Shown here in pieces: positions 9,890 to 19,269 of a stretch of 32,362 bases of DNA (positions are counted from its first letter, which is position 1; every line of letters begins with the position of its first letter). Source of the DNA: a virus; IMG/VR virus record IMGVR_UViG_3300026094_000019, positions 1 to 32,362 of that record; one strand, written 5' to 3'. A program made the translations under genes and the position numbers. Below the pieces are notes generated by a model, which saw only the letters and a list, made by a program, of their open reading frames with translations, had not been told where the DNA came from and did not search any database.

Positions 9890-12800
9890 ATGGCTGAATT
9901 TAAATTAGGTAGAATAAGATTTGTATGGAAAAATGCCTGGGGGCCAGGAAATGAATACTACAAAGATGACGTAGTCAGTGTAGGCGGCAAGGCCTATATT
10001 TGTATCATAGGACATATTTCCTCTCCAGACTTTTTTACAGATCTTGACACTGTGCCTTCCAAATGGAGTCTTATTGCTGACGGTCAAAAATATGCCGGTC
10101 AATGGACTAACAACCGTTCTTATATTAATGACGACATTGTTTCTTACGGTGCTAGATTGTATATATGCAACAACAGTCACACATCGACTTCGCAGACTGG
10201 AAATGATATTTACAACATCACAGTTCAATCAGAACCCGGTGTTGCTAACGGAGTATTCTACATAGACGGAGTAGCGGCCCCTGATATACAGATGCCGCGA
10301 GGAATTACATTCATTTGGAATCAGGACGATCCTAGCAACTTGTACGAAGGTGCCGGTGTGCCTGTACATCCAATGGTGTTGAGTACCACGCAAGATGGTA
10401 CACACAACGGCGGCGAAATATATACCAAAGGAGTTTCTTACTTTCTAGATAATGTAGAAGTTGCAGATGCTGTAGCATACGCAGAAGGTTTTGCAGATGC
10501 CACAACAAGACAGATGAGGTTCACTGTACCTGATGATGCACCAGATACCATGTATTATTTCTGCTTTTACCATCCAAACATGAGCGGGGATGCATCGGCA
10601 GAAATAATTTCTCTAGGATTGCAAGATGATTCTGCAAACTGGGACCTGTTTGCCGAGGGACTAGATTGGAAAGGCGAATGGCACGAAGATTTCAATTATC
10701 GAATAAACGATATGGTAAAATATGGCGGCACGACCTATGTTTGCACAGTGCCACATCAATCTGCAGGTATAGGGTCAGGTAGAGGAATAGAAGTTGACCT
10801 TGGTTTTTGGGAAGTTTTTAATGCAGGATTTGAATACCTAAACGAATTCGAGCCTAATTTTAGATATAAGAAAAATGATATTGTGAAATATGGCGCAGGG
10901 CTATGGATTTCTCTTAATGGCCATACCTCAGCAGCCGATTTTGAATCAGATATCGATAACTGGGACAAATTTGTCGAAGGGTTCCAGTTTGAATCTGAAT
11001 GGGAAGCATATAAAGATTATCAAACCGGCGATATAGTAACATACGGCGGCAATCAGTACATTGCAGTGTCAGATAACAGAGAAACATTTCCTACTCAATC
11101 TGCAGCAGATTGGAGTTTATTTTCAGAAGGTTTAAAATTTGTAGGTGACTGGAATGATGATTCTTCTCAGATAGAATATAGAGAAGGCGAAGTAGTTCGT
11201 CTAGGCGGATTCACTTATCGCTGTGTAAAAGATCACGCCAATCAACAACCGCCTAATGATGAATTCTGGCAGAGACTTAATTCAGGATTTGAATGGAGAG
11301 GCGAATGGATCGACGGTGGCGAATACTACACCGGCGATACTGTGAGATTTGGAGATAATTCCTATGTTGCACTTTCCTACCACATAGCAGAAGACGGTGT
11401 AAATTCACCAGACATAGCAGACTCTTCGGAATTTTGGAGTGTGATTGCTGTTGGTACAGAAGAAAGTGTGCTTACTACACAAGGCGACTTGGTATACTAC
11501 AGCGGCTCTGCTCCAGTAAGACTGCCTATAGGACAAGACGGACAAATACTGCAGGTTAGTTCAGAAGGTATACCAGAATGGGCATTTTTAGATTTTGTAA
11601 ATGATGTATATTATGTTGCAGAAGACGGCAAAGACGAACCTGCTCCAATTTACGGTAAATCTATAGACAGACCTTTCCGTTCAATTCGTTATGCTACAAA
11701 ACAGATAGAAAACGGCGCACGCAACCCTGATGCTAGAGAACTGTTAGAAAAAAACAGACGCTTTATACAGAGAGAAATAATTTCTTTTGTAGATTATCAA
11801 ATTGCCAATGAAATTTCTCCTTTTGCTATAGACTTTGATTATGATAGTGCAAAATGCGAAAGAGATATGGGACTGATTGTAGACGCAGTTGCATGGGATG
11901 TTGCACACGGCGGCAATGTGAGATCAAGAGAAGCAGCGCTTGCATACGTAAATCAGTCTGGTAATTTTTATACACTGGGTCAGGAAGCAGAAACTGTTGC
12001 TGCTATCAATTATGGATTAACTGTGATCGAATCAGTGCTAGACCAAACCGATCCGGTAGAAAACTATCAAACACTAGCAGGCGATAACAGCACCAGCATT
12101 GTTAGTCAGTATAAGGATTCTGCGCTAACAGCAGAAGAAGGTGTGTATGCAAACACAGTGGAACTTGTGCAGATAATTACCAATACTATTTCAGCAGGCA
12201 CAGACACAGAAATTCCGCCAAGAAGAATTAGAAACACACTAATTAAAGTAGCCACCGGAAAGTATTACGAAACTCTGCCAATCATAGTTCCTGCAGAATG
12301 CTGCGTGTTGGGCGATGAACTGCGTTCTACCAGAGTAGAAGCAAGAACCGATGCAAATTTTACACTTCTTCCTGTTGACGATTTTAGATATCACAGTGTT
12401 GCATTAGACAGAGTAGAGCAAATTGTAGGCGATATCACAGAAGGCGTGCTTGTAACACCTTCCACTTCTAACAGTTTATCACAATACAACGACTGGCCTG
12501 TTGCAGAAACCCAGTGGGTAGCACCAGAAGCGGAACGACTGGCTCGTCTGATTAGAAGAGAAGCGGACTTTAAAATAGGTACGAAGCAGGAGGCAATTTT
12601 CAAACCCTATTATAATATGACAGATCCTGCAGACGGCAGAGGTAGGGATCTTGTACTGAGGAATAGACATTTCCTAGAAGCAGAAGCAGTTGCGTTTGTG
12701 AATGAAAATGCTGCTGGCGAAAGAGCATATTATTCAAGAACTCAGTTGAAAAGAGATGTTAGTTACGCTTTAGAAGCAGTTTCTTATGATGTCACCTACG

Positions 12801-15800
12801 GTGGCAACTGGCAGAGCGTTCAGGTAGGAGAAGCCTACCATCAAGATGATGTGCTTACACTGGGGTCTGAAGACAAGAGTCTTGTGCTATCAATGATTGA
12901 CAGACTGAACGAGATTACAAAAAGTGTTGCAACCGGAGTCGAAGTTGTGCCTTTGCAGACAGGCACTGCACAGATATTTGGGCCCGCTAGCGGTGATACT
13001 AACACAGTCAACAAAATAGATAGTCTGTTTACTGATATAAAAAATATTATAGATAATGGTGCAGGTACTGTTGCAATAACCTATCCTACAGTATCAGACG
13101 CAGATGCCACTACTATTGTAAATGCGCTTGAATCGGCAAAAGCACAGATAGAAGATGACGCAATTACATTTATAAACACAAATTTTCCTAACCTCGAGTA
13201 CGACACTGCAAAATGTGAAAGAGATACAGGGTTAATAATTGATGCAGCAAAATACGACCTTGCATTAGGATCGAACTTTGCTACTATGGTTGCTGCATAT
13301 GCTTACAGACGTTCCTCTGGCGAGAAAGTTCTAGAACAGCAAAAAACAGCATCTATCGCTAATCTAGAATTCACAAGGCAAAGAACTAGGCAAGAAGTTC
13401 CTACTGGTTCGCAATACGACTTTGGCAGAACAGGCGTAGACAATACCTTTGAATTTGTATCAGATATTATACTCATAGGCACCACAGAAGGCAATGTAGA
13501 CCAGGTAGAAGACATCGAAGTCTATAACGGTCAGCATCAGATAAAAATAAATGAAGCGTTTATTGACGAGGAATCTCAATCTTACGTAGATGAGTATTTT
13601 AGTGCCACGGTTACAGGTATCAATCTTTCAACCAATACGCTAACTATAGATTCAACAGCATGGTTATACTACAATCAACCTATTCAATTTTCTGACAACA
13701 CATCAGGACTAGCGGAAGAAAACATTTACTACGTTTATGATATCATTTCGGATACCGAGTTTCAAATCAGCGAAACATCCTTTGGTCCGCTGCTGACTCT
13801 TGAAACAGCATGGGCAGCAGAATTTGTAGTAGAAGAGGCTTATAATTATACTACAGATTTAGATGTAAAAGATATACAAGAAATCATTTATGCCATGCTT
13901 TGGGATCTAACATGGCCGCAACAGTGGAATAGGCAGTACACAGGTGTTGCCGGAATCAGCGACTTTGAGATATACGTTCCTGCAATTTATCGTACTAAAC
14001 AAGCAGCAAGATGGTATGCAAATTCTATTATTGGATCCAAAGAAGAAGATATGTACTATCTTAGAAATGGTACAGGAGTTAGACTGCAGACAGTTGCAGG
14101 CTTGCAAGGTGATTTATCACCTGAGAATGAATTTGGCACACGCAGACCAACTGCAGGCGCGTATGCGTCACTGGATCCGGGCTGGGGACCCGCCGATGAA
14201 AGAGTATGGATCACAGCACGTTCGCCATATGTACAAAATCTTACCACATTCGGTTTTGCCTGTATAGGTCAAAAGATCGACGGCGAACTGCATGACGGCG
14301 GCAATGATTCAATTGTATCCAACGACTTTACACAGGTGATATCAGACGGCATTGGAGCATGGATCACAAACAACGGCAGAGCAGAATTGGTATCAGTGTT
14401 CTCGTATTATGCACACATTGGCTATCTAGCAGAAAGGGGCGGCAGAATACGTGGCACAAACGGCAACAACTCTTATGGAACATTCGGTTCTGTCGCAGAA
14501 GGTGTTGACCCAGAAGAAACACCTGTAACTGCTGTTGTGGATAATAGAACACAATTCAATGCAACTGTTGGAAGTGTTTTTGTAGCAGATGAGATATTGT
14601 CCTTCGAATTCAATCACGCAGGTAACGAATACACAGAAGCAGAATTTGCGGTGTTTGGACCGGGCGCAAATGAAGAAGTTGTTGCAGACGAATTCAGAGA
14701 TAATGCAGTTTATAGAGTAAAAATAGATGCTCCGGTTGATCCAGAAGACGATGCAGGCGGCGCTGGATACTTGGTAGTATCCAATACAGCACAGCAGGGA
14801 AGTCTTACAGGAATATTTCTAGCAGCCACAGACGGAAATATATCAAGTGCATATCCTGGAATGAAAATCTATCTCGTAGGCGGCGCCGGAAGAGGACAGT
14901 ACGGAATTATAGATACTTATAATTCAGGCTCGAAAGAAGCAACAGTTGTAAAAGAAGACGGCACTGCTGGTTGGGAACATGTTGTTCCAGGAAAAGAAAT
15001 TATTGCACCCAATTCTACTACAACGTATCAGATAGAACCTAGAATAGAATTTTCTGCTCCTCCGCAGACTTCTAGTGCAATCACAGTTTCGTCAGCAGAA
15101 TACGCCGCGCTAGACTATGTAGAAACAGTAGAAATTTACACAGCAGTTTCTGCCACAGGCGGCACAGGCACTGGTGCCGCCTTTGATGTCACTAGAGTAG
15201 GCTCCAAATATTATGTTGCTATAAATGCAGCAGGAGAAGGATATATTCGTTTAGAAGAACTCACAATAGCAGGAACAGATCTTGGAGGAGCATCTCCTCT
15301 CAACGATATTACAATAACTGTGCTTAGTTTAGATTCTCAAGGAACAATACTAGAGTTCGAATTCGAAGGTTACGGCGAAAAAGGATTTTTCTTTGGTCTA
15401 CCTGCATCAGGACAGACGGCGTACACGTCAGTAGACGGCTCGTCATGGTCACCTACTACTCTTGCAACTTCAGAAACCTGGTCAGACGTAGCATCTGGAC
15501 TGTTAGATGATGGTTCATCGGTATTCAAGCCAGATAGTGTAATTGCAGTGTCAGTCGACGGTACAGCAAACTACTCAACAGATGGTGCGGCAACATGGAA
15601 TTCTAGTTTAACAGGCCTTCCGACTACAGGATCTAAAAACATATCTTTTGGTAATGTAGGCGTAGATAATAACAGATTTGTTGTAATATCTGATAATTCG
15701 CAGGATGTTGCTTTTACTGTAGATGGCGGTGTAAACTGGACTGTGACAAGCAGCGCACTTCCGGACACAGGCTATGATGTGCTTGCATATGGCAAAGGCA

Positions 15801-17263
15801 TATTTGTTGCTTTAGCTTCTGGAACTAGTAGAACAGTTAACTCTGAAGATGGAGTAACATGGGCTGTTGGCTCTAATTTACCAACCAAAAACTGGCAGGA
15901 TCTTGTTTGGGGCAATGGTAGATTTGTTGCACTTGCAGACGACGGAACTGTAAGCTATTCTTTGGATGGCAAAAATTGGAATGATGTTGCAAATACACAG
16001 GAATCTTCAGGCAGAAAAATATCTTATGGTCACGGCGTGTTTGCTGTAACCACAGCAACAACTGCGATTCAATATTCAGAAGACGGAATAAACTGGAGTT
16101 CTGCTACAGGACTGTCTACAGATTACAACACAATTCAGTTTGGTAATCCTGATAGAACCGGCCGCTTTATTGCTATATCAGACGGCGTTACTACTGCAGG
16201 TATTGACTTCAAAGCAGGCGCTAGAGCACGCGGTAGAGCAAGTGTGTCTAACGAACAGATATTTGAAATTAGATTGGCAGAGCCAGGGTCTGGTTACGAT
16301 ACTGCTCCTTCAGTTACAATAACTGATCCTAATAACACCGAAGAAGTTCAATTACTTGTAAGAACAGGAGTAGGTGCATTAGCTAATCCTACATTCGTGT
16401 CAAGAGGTGAAGGTTTTTCAGAAGCAACTGCAGAAATTGTTGCAAGTGAAAGCAATGGATCGGCTGATTTTCTTCAAGACGGTGATTTGATTGCTGTTAA
16501 ACGTCTCAGCGAAAGACCAGTGAACGGATCTAACGTTGAATTTGCTGGCCTGCCTGGACAATTCTTCAAGTTAGTGAATACTCTTACATTCCTTGGAGAC
16601 AACGACGGTTCCTACACGGCATTTCTTCAGGTGTCACCAGACATTCCGTTAGGGGATGCGCCTCAGGACGAGGAAGCAGTTGAACTTAGAATTAGATATT
16701 CTCAGGTGCGTCTCACAGGTCACGATTTTCTTGATATTGGCACAGGCAACTTTGAAGAAACAAACTATCCTAACGAACCTGAATATCAGCCAGATCAAAA
16801 CAACGAAACTAGAGATAGAAACGGTGGCAGGGTGTTCTTCACTTCAACCGACCAAGACGGTAACTTCCGAGTAGGTGATTTGTTCTCTATTGAACAGGCC
16901 ACTGGCGTTGCTGCCATCAATGCTGATGCATTTAATCTTGCTGGGTTGCAAGAACTTTCATTGGGTGAGGTAACACTGGGCGGTAATTCTGCTTCTATAA
17001 CAGAATTTTCTACTGATCCATTCTTTACTGCCAACTCTGATAACGTTGTACCAACGCAGCGAGCAGTTAAGTCATTTATAGAATCACAGATTGGCGGCGG
17101 CGGCGCTAGTCTAAACGTAAATAGTGTTACAGCAGGTGACATTTTTATCGGCGGCGATCAAATTACTACAGTAAGCGGCGCTCCGATAAATATACGAGCA
17201 AATGTAGTGTTTGAAGGCTCAGTGCTTGGGATTCCGCTTGCATATCATTACTTTTTAAGATAA
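9890..17263 (+). CDS. Giant virion adhesin, paralogue of the 1850-aa protein, with cupredoxin-like insert
   Basis: 2457 aa, the largest gene here. Architecture parallels the preceding gene: seven W/GD repeats (residues ~11-500), beta-helix start near 573 (SIDRPFRSIRYATKQIE), GELRST-like VLGDELRSTRVEAR, second beta-helix block near 1445 (TTFGFACIGQKIDGELHDGG), Asp-box-like units near 1831-2060 (TSVDGSSW, NSEDGVTW, YSLDGKNW, YSEDGINW), and the shared end with HDFLDIGTGNF, STDQDGNF and DNVVPTQRA. Two additions set it apart. Residues ~104-245, between repeats 2 and 3, form a cupredoxin-like domain with H160, C225, H228 and M231. Three helical copies of C.RD.G.I.DA...D...G.N (near 655, 960 and 1105, with a weaker fourth near 1325) interrupt the beta-helix. 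It starts at an ATG with CGGAG seven bases upstream. A virion adhesin role is inferred. Confidence 0.75.
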   Translation: MAEFKLGRIRFVWKNAWGPGNEYYKDDVVSVGGKAYICIIGHISSPDFFTDLDTVPSKWSLIADGQKYAGQWTNNRSYINDDIVSYGARLYICNNSHTSTSQTGNDIYNITVQSEPGVANGVFYIDGVAAPDIQMPRGITFIWNQDDPSNLYEGAGVPVHPMVLSTTQDGTHNGGEIYTKGVSYFLDNVEVADAVAYAEGFADATTRQMRFTVPDDAPDTMYYFCFYHPNMSGDASAEIISLGLQDDSANWDLFAEGLDWKGEWHEDFNYRINDMVKYGGTTYVCTVPHQSAGIGSGRGIEVDLGFWEVFNAGFEYLNEFEPNFRYKKNDIVKYGAGLWISLNGHTSAADFESDIDNWDKFVEGFQFESEWEAYKDYQTGDIVTYGGNQYIAVSDNRETFPTQSAADWSLFSEGLKFVGDWNDDSSQIEYREGEVVRLGGFTYRCVKDHANQQPPNDEFWQRLNSGFEWRGEWIDGGEYYTGDTVRFGDNSYVALSYHIAEDGVNSPDIADSSEFWSVIAVGTEESVLTTQGDLVYYSGSAPVRLPIGQDGQILQVSSEGIPEWAFLDFVNDVYYVAEDGKDEPAPIYGKSIDRPFRSIRYATKQIENGARNPDARELLEKNRRFIQREIISFVDYQIANEISPFAIDFDYDSAKCERDMGLIVDAVAWDVAHGGNVRSREAALAYVNQSGNFYTLGQEAETVAAINYGLTVIESVLDQTDPVENYQTLAGDNSTSIVSQYKDSALTAEEGVYANTVELVQIITNTISAGTDTEIPPRRIRNTLIKVATGKYYETLPIIVPAECCVLGDELRSTRVEARTDANFTLLPVDDFRYHSVALDRVEQIVGDITEGVLVTPSTSNSLSQYNDWPVAETQWVAPEAERLARLIRREADFKIGTKQEAIFKPYYNMTDPADGRGRDLVLRNRHFLEAEAVAFVNENAAGERAYYSRTQLKRDVSYALEAVSYDVTYGGNWQSVQVGEAYHQDDVLTLGSEDKSLVLSMIDRLNEITKSVATGVEVVPLQTGTAQIFGPASGDTNTVNKIDSLFTDIKNIIDNGAGTVAITYPTVSDADATTIVNALESAKAQIEDDAITFINTNFPNLEYDTAKCERDTGLIIDAAKYDLALGSNFATMVAAYAYRRSSGEKVLEQQKTASIANLEFTRQRTRQEVPTGSQYDFGRTGVDNTFEFVSDIILIGTTEGNVDQVEDIEVYNGQHQIKINEAFIDEESQSYVDEYFSATVTGINLSTNTLTIDSTAWLYYNQPIQFSDNTSGLAEENIYYVYDIISDTEFQISETSFGPLLTLETAWAAEFVVEEAYNYTTDLDVKDIQEIIYAMLWDLTWPQQWNRQYTGVAGISDFEIYVPAIYRTKQAARWYANSIIGSKEEDMYYLRNGTGVRLQTVAGLQGDLSPENEFGTRRPTAGAYASLDPGWGPADERVWITARSPYVQNLTTFGFACIGQKIDGELHDGGNDSIVSNDFTQVISDGIGAWITNNGRAELVSVFSYYAHIGYLAERGGRIRGTNGNNSYGTFGSVAEGVDPEETPVTAVVDNRTQFNATVGSVFVADEILSFEFNHAGNEYTEAEFAVFGPGANEEVVADEFRDNAVYRVKIDAPVDPEDDAGGAGYLVVSNTAQQGSLTGIFLAATDGNISSAYPGMKIYLVGGAGRGQYGIIDTYNSGSKEATVVKEDGTAGWEHVVPGKEIIAPNSTTTYQIEPRIEFSAPPQTSSAITVSSAEYAALDYVETVEIYTAVSATGGTGTGAAFDVTRVGSKYYVAINAAGEGYIRLEELTIAGTDLGGASPLNDITITVLSLDSQGTILEFEFEGYGEKGFFFGLPASGQTAYTSVDGSSWSPTTLATSETWSDVASGLLDDGSSVFKPDSVIAVSVDGTANYSTDGAATWNSSLTGLPTTGSKNISFGNVGVDNNRFVVISDNSQDVAFTVDGGVNWTVTSSALPDTGYDVLAYGKGIFVALASGTSRTVNSEDGVTWAVGSNLPTKNWQDLVWGNGRFVALADDGTVSYSLDGKNWNDVANTQESSGRKISYGHGVFAVTTATTAIQYSEDGINWSSATGLSTDYNTIQFGNPDRTGRFIAISDGVTTAGIDFKAGARARGRASVSNEQIFEIRLAEPGSGYDTAPSVTITDPNNTEEVQLLVRTGVGALANPTFVSRGEGFSEATAEIVASESNGSADFLQDGDLIAVKRLSERPVNGSNVEFAGLPGQFFKLVNTLTFLGDNDGSYTAFLQVSPDIPLGDAPQDEEAVELRIRYSQVRLTGHDFLDIGTGNFEETNYPNEPEYQPDQNNETRDRNGGRVFFTSTDQDGNFRVGDLFSIEQATGVAAINADAFNLAGLQELSLGEVTLGGNSASITEFSTDPFFTANSDNVVPTQRAVKSFIESQIGGGGASLNVNSVTAGDIFIGGDQITTVSGAPINIRANVVFEGSVLGIPLAYHYFLR
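17185..17192 (+). promoter_or_regulatory. Possible T4-late-type octamer inside the end of the 2457-aa gene
   Basis: GATAAATA, identical to the boxes at 2051 and 9863, lies 83 bases before the ATG at 17276. It is inside coding sequence and could be chance; it could also give separate late transcription of the small fibre genes downstream. Confidence 0.28.
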
Positions 17264-17275
17264 ACGGAGAAAAAA

Positions 17276-17596
17276 ATGGCCACAGGCGTATTAGGAAGAG
17301 AAAATTTAACCAGCACTGCAGACACCGCAGTGTACGTAGTACCTGCAGATACATTTGCAGTTGTTACTGTAAATGTTGTAAACAGGACTGCATCAGATGT
17401 TGCAATTAGAATAGCAGTTTCGGATAGTGCTACACCTGTTGACGCAGATTACATAGAATATGATACCACACTAGTAGGTAATGGTGTGCTTGAACGCGGT
17501 GGACTAGTAGTCGACGCAGGCAAGAATGTTGTGGTAAGAACAGACACAGCCGATGTAAGTGCTGTGGTATACGGTATAGAAACACCTACATCATAA
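17276..17596 (+). CDS. Small beta-rich virion-type protein
   Basis: 106 aa, ATG preceded by CGGAG at 17265-17269. The sequence alternates strands and short turns: AVYVVPADTFAVVTVNVVN, then IEYDTTLVGNGVLERGGLVV, DAGKNVVVRT, and a final VSAVVYGIE. I remember this pattern from small structural proteins lying next to marine phage fibre genes. No catalytic residues, membrane segment or signal peptide. It lies between the giant adhesin and the S74-containing fibre with gaps of 12 bases on each side, so it is in the same transcription unit. It could be a fibre cap, adapter or decoration protein; the sequence does not decide. Confidence 0.6.
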   Translation: MATGVLGRENLTSTADTAVYVVPADTFAVVTVNVVNRTASDVAIRIAVSDSATPVDADYIEYDTTLVGNGVLERGGLVVDAGKNVVVRTDTADVSAVVYGIETPTS

Positions 17597-17608
17597 CAGG
17601 AATATAAC

Positions 17609-18454
17609 ATGCGAAGAATAAGCACAGGACAAGTTGGCAGTACGGTACTAGGCACACTGGTAACAGAGAACAATACAATTAGAACTCTGTCAACCTCAGA
17701 CGACCTTACTTTATTGGGTTCTACTGTAGAAGTAAGCACAGGGCTAGATCTCACAGGCGCCAATCCTTTAAGGATCTACGACGCAGGGTCAAATTATGTG
17801 GAAATAAATGCTCCTTCTTTGAGTGGCGTTGTTAATTTCACATTACCGTCTGACACAGGTGCTGCAGGCCAATTTTTAAGATCCGATGGCTCGGGCAATC
17901 TCAGTTATGCAGGCGCGGCTATATCAGTACAGAATCAAAGCGCAGATGCTACTACATATTATCCCTTGATGAGTACCAGCACTACTGGAAATATCACAGG
18001 TGTTTCAGTAAGCAACAACAAATTAGAGTTTACTCCTTCAACTGGCACCTTGAGTGTGTCACTAGTGTCTGGCGATCTAAATTCTAATAATGTAGACATA
18101 AATGGCGGCGCCATCGACGGAACTACTGTAGGTGCAAACAGCGCGGCAAACGGAACATTTACCAACCTTACTGCTACTAGTATTACAGAAACTTCCAGCA
18201 TTGCTCTAAAAGAAAACGTGTCTCCCATAGTAGATGCTCTTGATGCTGTTACAAAACTGTCAGGCGTAACCTATGACCGCAAAGACGGCAGCAGCATAAA
18301 CGAAGCAGGCCTTATCAAAGAAGATGTTGAAAAAGTGCTGCCAAATCTAGTAACTAATGACGGCATTTATTACACCAAACTAACTGCCTATCTTATAGAA
18401 GCAGTAAAAGAATTAACCAGAGAACTTGCTGTTTTGAAGGATAATAAAAGTTAA
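17609..18454 (+). CDS. Tail fibre with C-terminal S74 intramolecular chaperone/autoprotease
   Basis: 281 aa. Residues 1-195 are a beta-rich fibre shaft (GQFLRSDGSGNLSY, NKLEFTPSTGTLSV, then GGAIDGTTVGANSAANGTFTN). Residues ~196-281 match the peptidase S74 / intramolecular chaperone domain: SSIALKENV, then VDALDAVTKLSGVTYDRK, the GLI.EDVEKVLP element and a C-terminal helix YTKLTAYLIEAVKELTRELA. S196 and K201 are five residues apart, as in the Ser-Lys dyad known from endosialidase chaperone domains, so self-cleavage releasing about 85 residues after trimer folding is plausible. The canonical SD..LK start is altered to SSIALK. AGGA at 17598-17601 supports the start. The stop shares one base with the next ATG. 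Family assignment is strong; cleavage is inferred. Confidence 0.8.
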   Translation: MRRISTGQVGSTVLGTLVTENNTIRTLSTSDDLTLLGSTVEVSTGLDLTGANPLRIYDAGSNYVEINAPSLSGVVNFTLPSDTGAAGQFLRSDGSGNLSYAGAAISVQNQSADATTYYPLMSTSTTGNITGVSVSNNKLEFTPSTGTLSVSLVSGDLNSNNVDINGGAIDGTTVGANSAANGTFTNLTATSITETSSIALKENVSPIVDALDAVTKLSGVTYDRKDGSSINEAGLIKEDVEKVLPNLVTNDGIYYTKLTAYLIEAVKELTRELAVLKDNKS

Positions 18455-19269
18455 TGGCTGTTTTAAAAAACACAACGATTGACGACACTGGGTCTGTGTA
18501 TCTGCCTGTAGGTACAAGTGCAGACAGACCTAGTAATCCCCAAGACGGCGATTTTAGGTACAACACCGACTTGGGGTATGCAGAATTTTTCTTCAAGGGA
18601 TTTTGGGTTAATGCCGAAACCAACAAAGGTTCAGTGCCTATGCAGGGGTTGATATGCCTGTTAGATGTAAATAATCCCAACAGTTTCACCCCTGGAGATA
18701 GCACAATTTTTGATATCAGTGGCGGTACCAGCTACAACGGAACTATTATAGGTACACCCACTGTGGAAAGCACAGAAACAGGCGCACTGTATCTAGCAGG
18801 AAACACTAGTGAAGGAATAGATATAGGGATTAACGTAGATTCTGTTACTGGCAGAGAATACACAGTAATGACTGTTGCAGGATACAACGGAGGAAATAGA
18901 GAACGAATCACAACTTCTACTGGAAACAATTGGCTGTTAGGCCATTGGAGTAGCGGAACTGTTAGATACTATCCAGAAGGATGGGTCACGCAAGAAACTA
19001 CAAGCGGCACAGGCTCCACGTTGGATCAATGGGGAGTACATGTAGGCACAGGAAACGGTCAAACTGATCAATGGCAATACTTTAAAAATGGCGGATATAG
19101 AACTATTACTCTTTCAGGAGGATCACAAGGCCCTACTAACTTAACTATTAATATTGGACCTGAAAACAGTGACTGGAAATGGCAACTGATTGCTGTTTGG
19201 GACAGAGAGTTAGGACAGGAAGACATAGTCCAATTAACCAGTTCAATAAGAGCACGAGGCGGATTTTAA
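18454..19269 (+). CDS. Fibre/adhesin with concanavalin-like (LamG-type) lectin domain
   Basis: 271 aa. Residues ~1-55 are the short connector found in several neighbours (MAVLKNTTIDDTGSVYLPVG, then RPSNPQDGDFRYNTDLGYAEFF). From ~62 the order of motifs fits a concanavalin A-like jelly roll: GLICLLDVNNPNSF, then IFDISGG.SYNGTI, ALYLAGN, a central YTVMTVAGY strand and the closing WQLIAVWDRELGQEDIVQL, a typical LamG_3-like end. Such domains in phage fibres usually bind glycans. The ATG overlaps the previous stop by one base, and its own stop overlaps the next ATG by one base, so translation of three successive fibre genes is probably coupled. The fold is a pattern-level call; the ligand is unknown. 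Confidence 0.65.
   Translation: MAVLKNTTIDDTGSVYLPVGTSADRPSNPQDGDFRYNTDLGYAEFFFKGFWVNAETNKGSVPMQGLICLLDVNNPNSFTPGDSTIFDISGGTSYNGTIIGTPTVESTETGALYLAGNTSEGIDIGINVDSVTGREYTVMTVAGYNGGNRERITTSTGNNWLLGHWSSGTVRYYPEGWVTQETTSGTGSTLDQWGVHVGTGNGQTDQWQYFKNGGYRTITLSGGSQGPTNLTINIGPENSDWKWQLIAVWDRELGQEDIVQLTSSIRARGGF

Noticed and set aside
16795-17142. Antisense open frames of 100-146 residues under fibre genes (also 19148-19588, 19557-19886 and 1319-1627)
   Set aside because: They lie opposite clearly coding beta-rich genes, have low-complexity translations (runs of S, V, T, P, L) and no ribosome-binding site; they are shadows of repetitive sequence.
19179-19268. An in-frame 30-residue N-terminal extension of the first propeller adhesin
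   Set aside because: It lies wholly inside the preceding lectin-like gene; the ATG at 19269 gives the MATLKNTT N-terminus that its paralogue also has.
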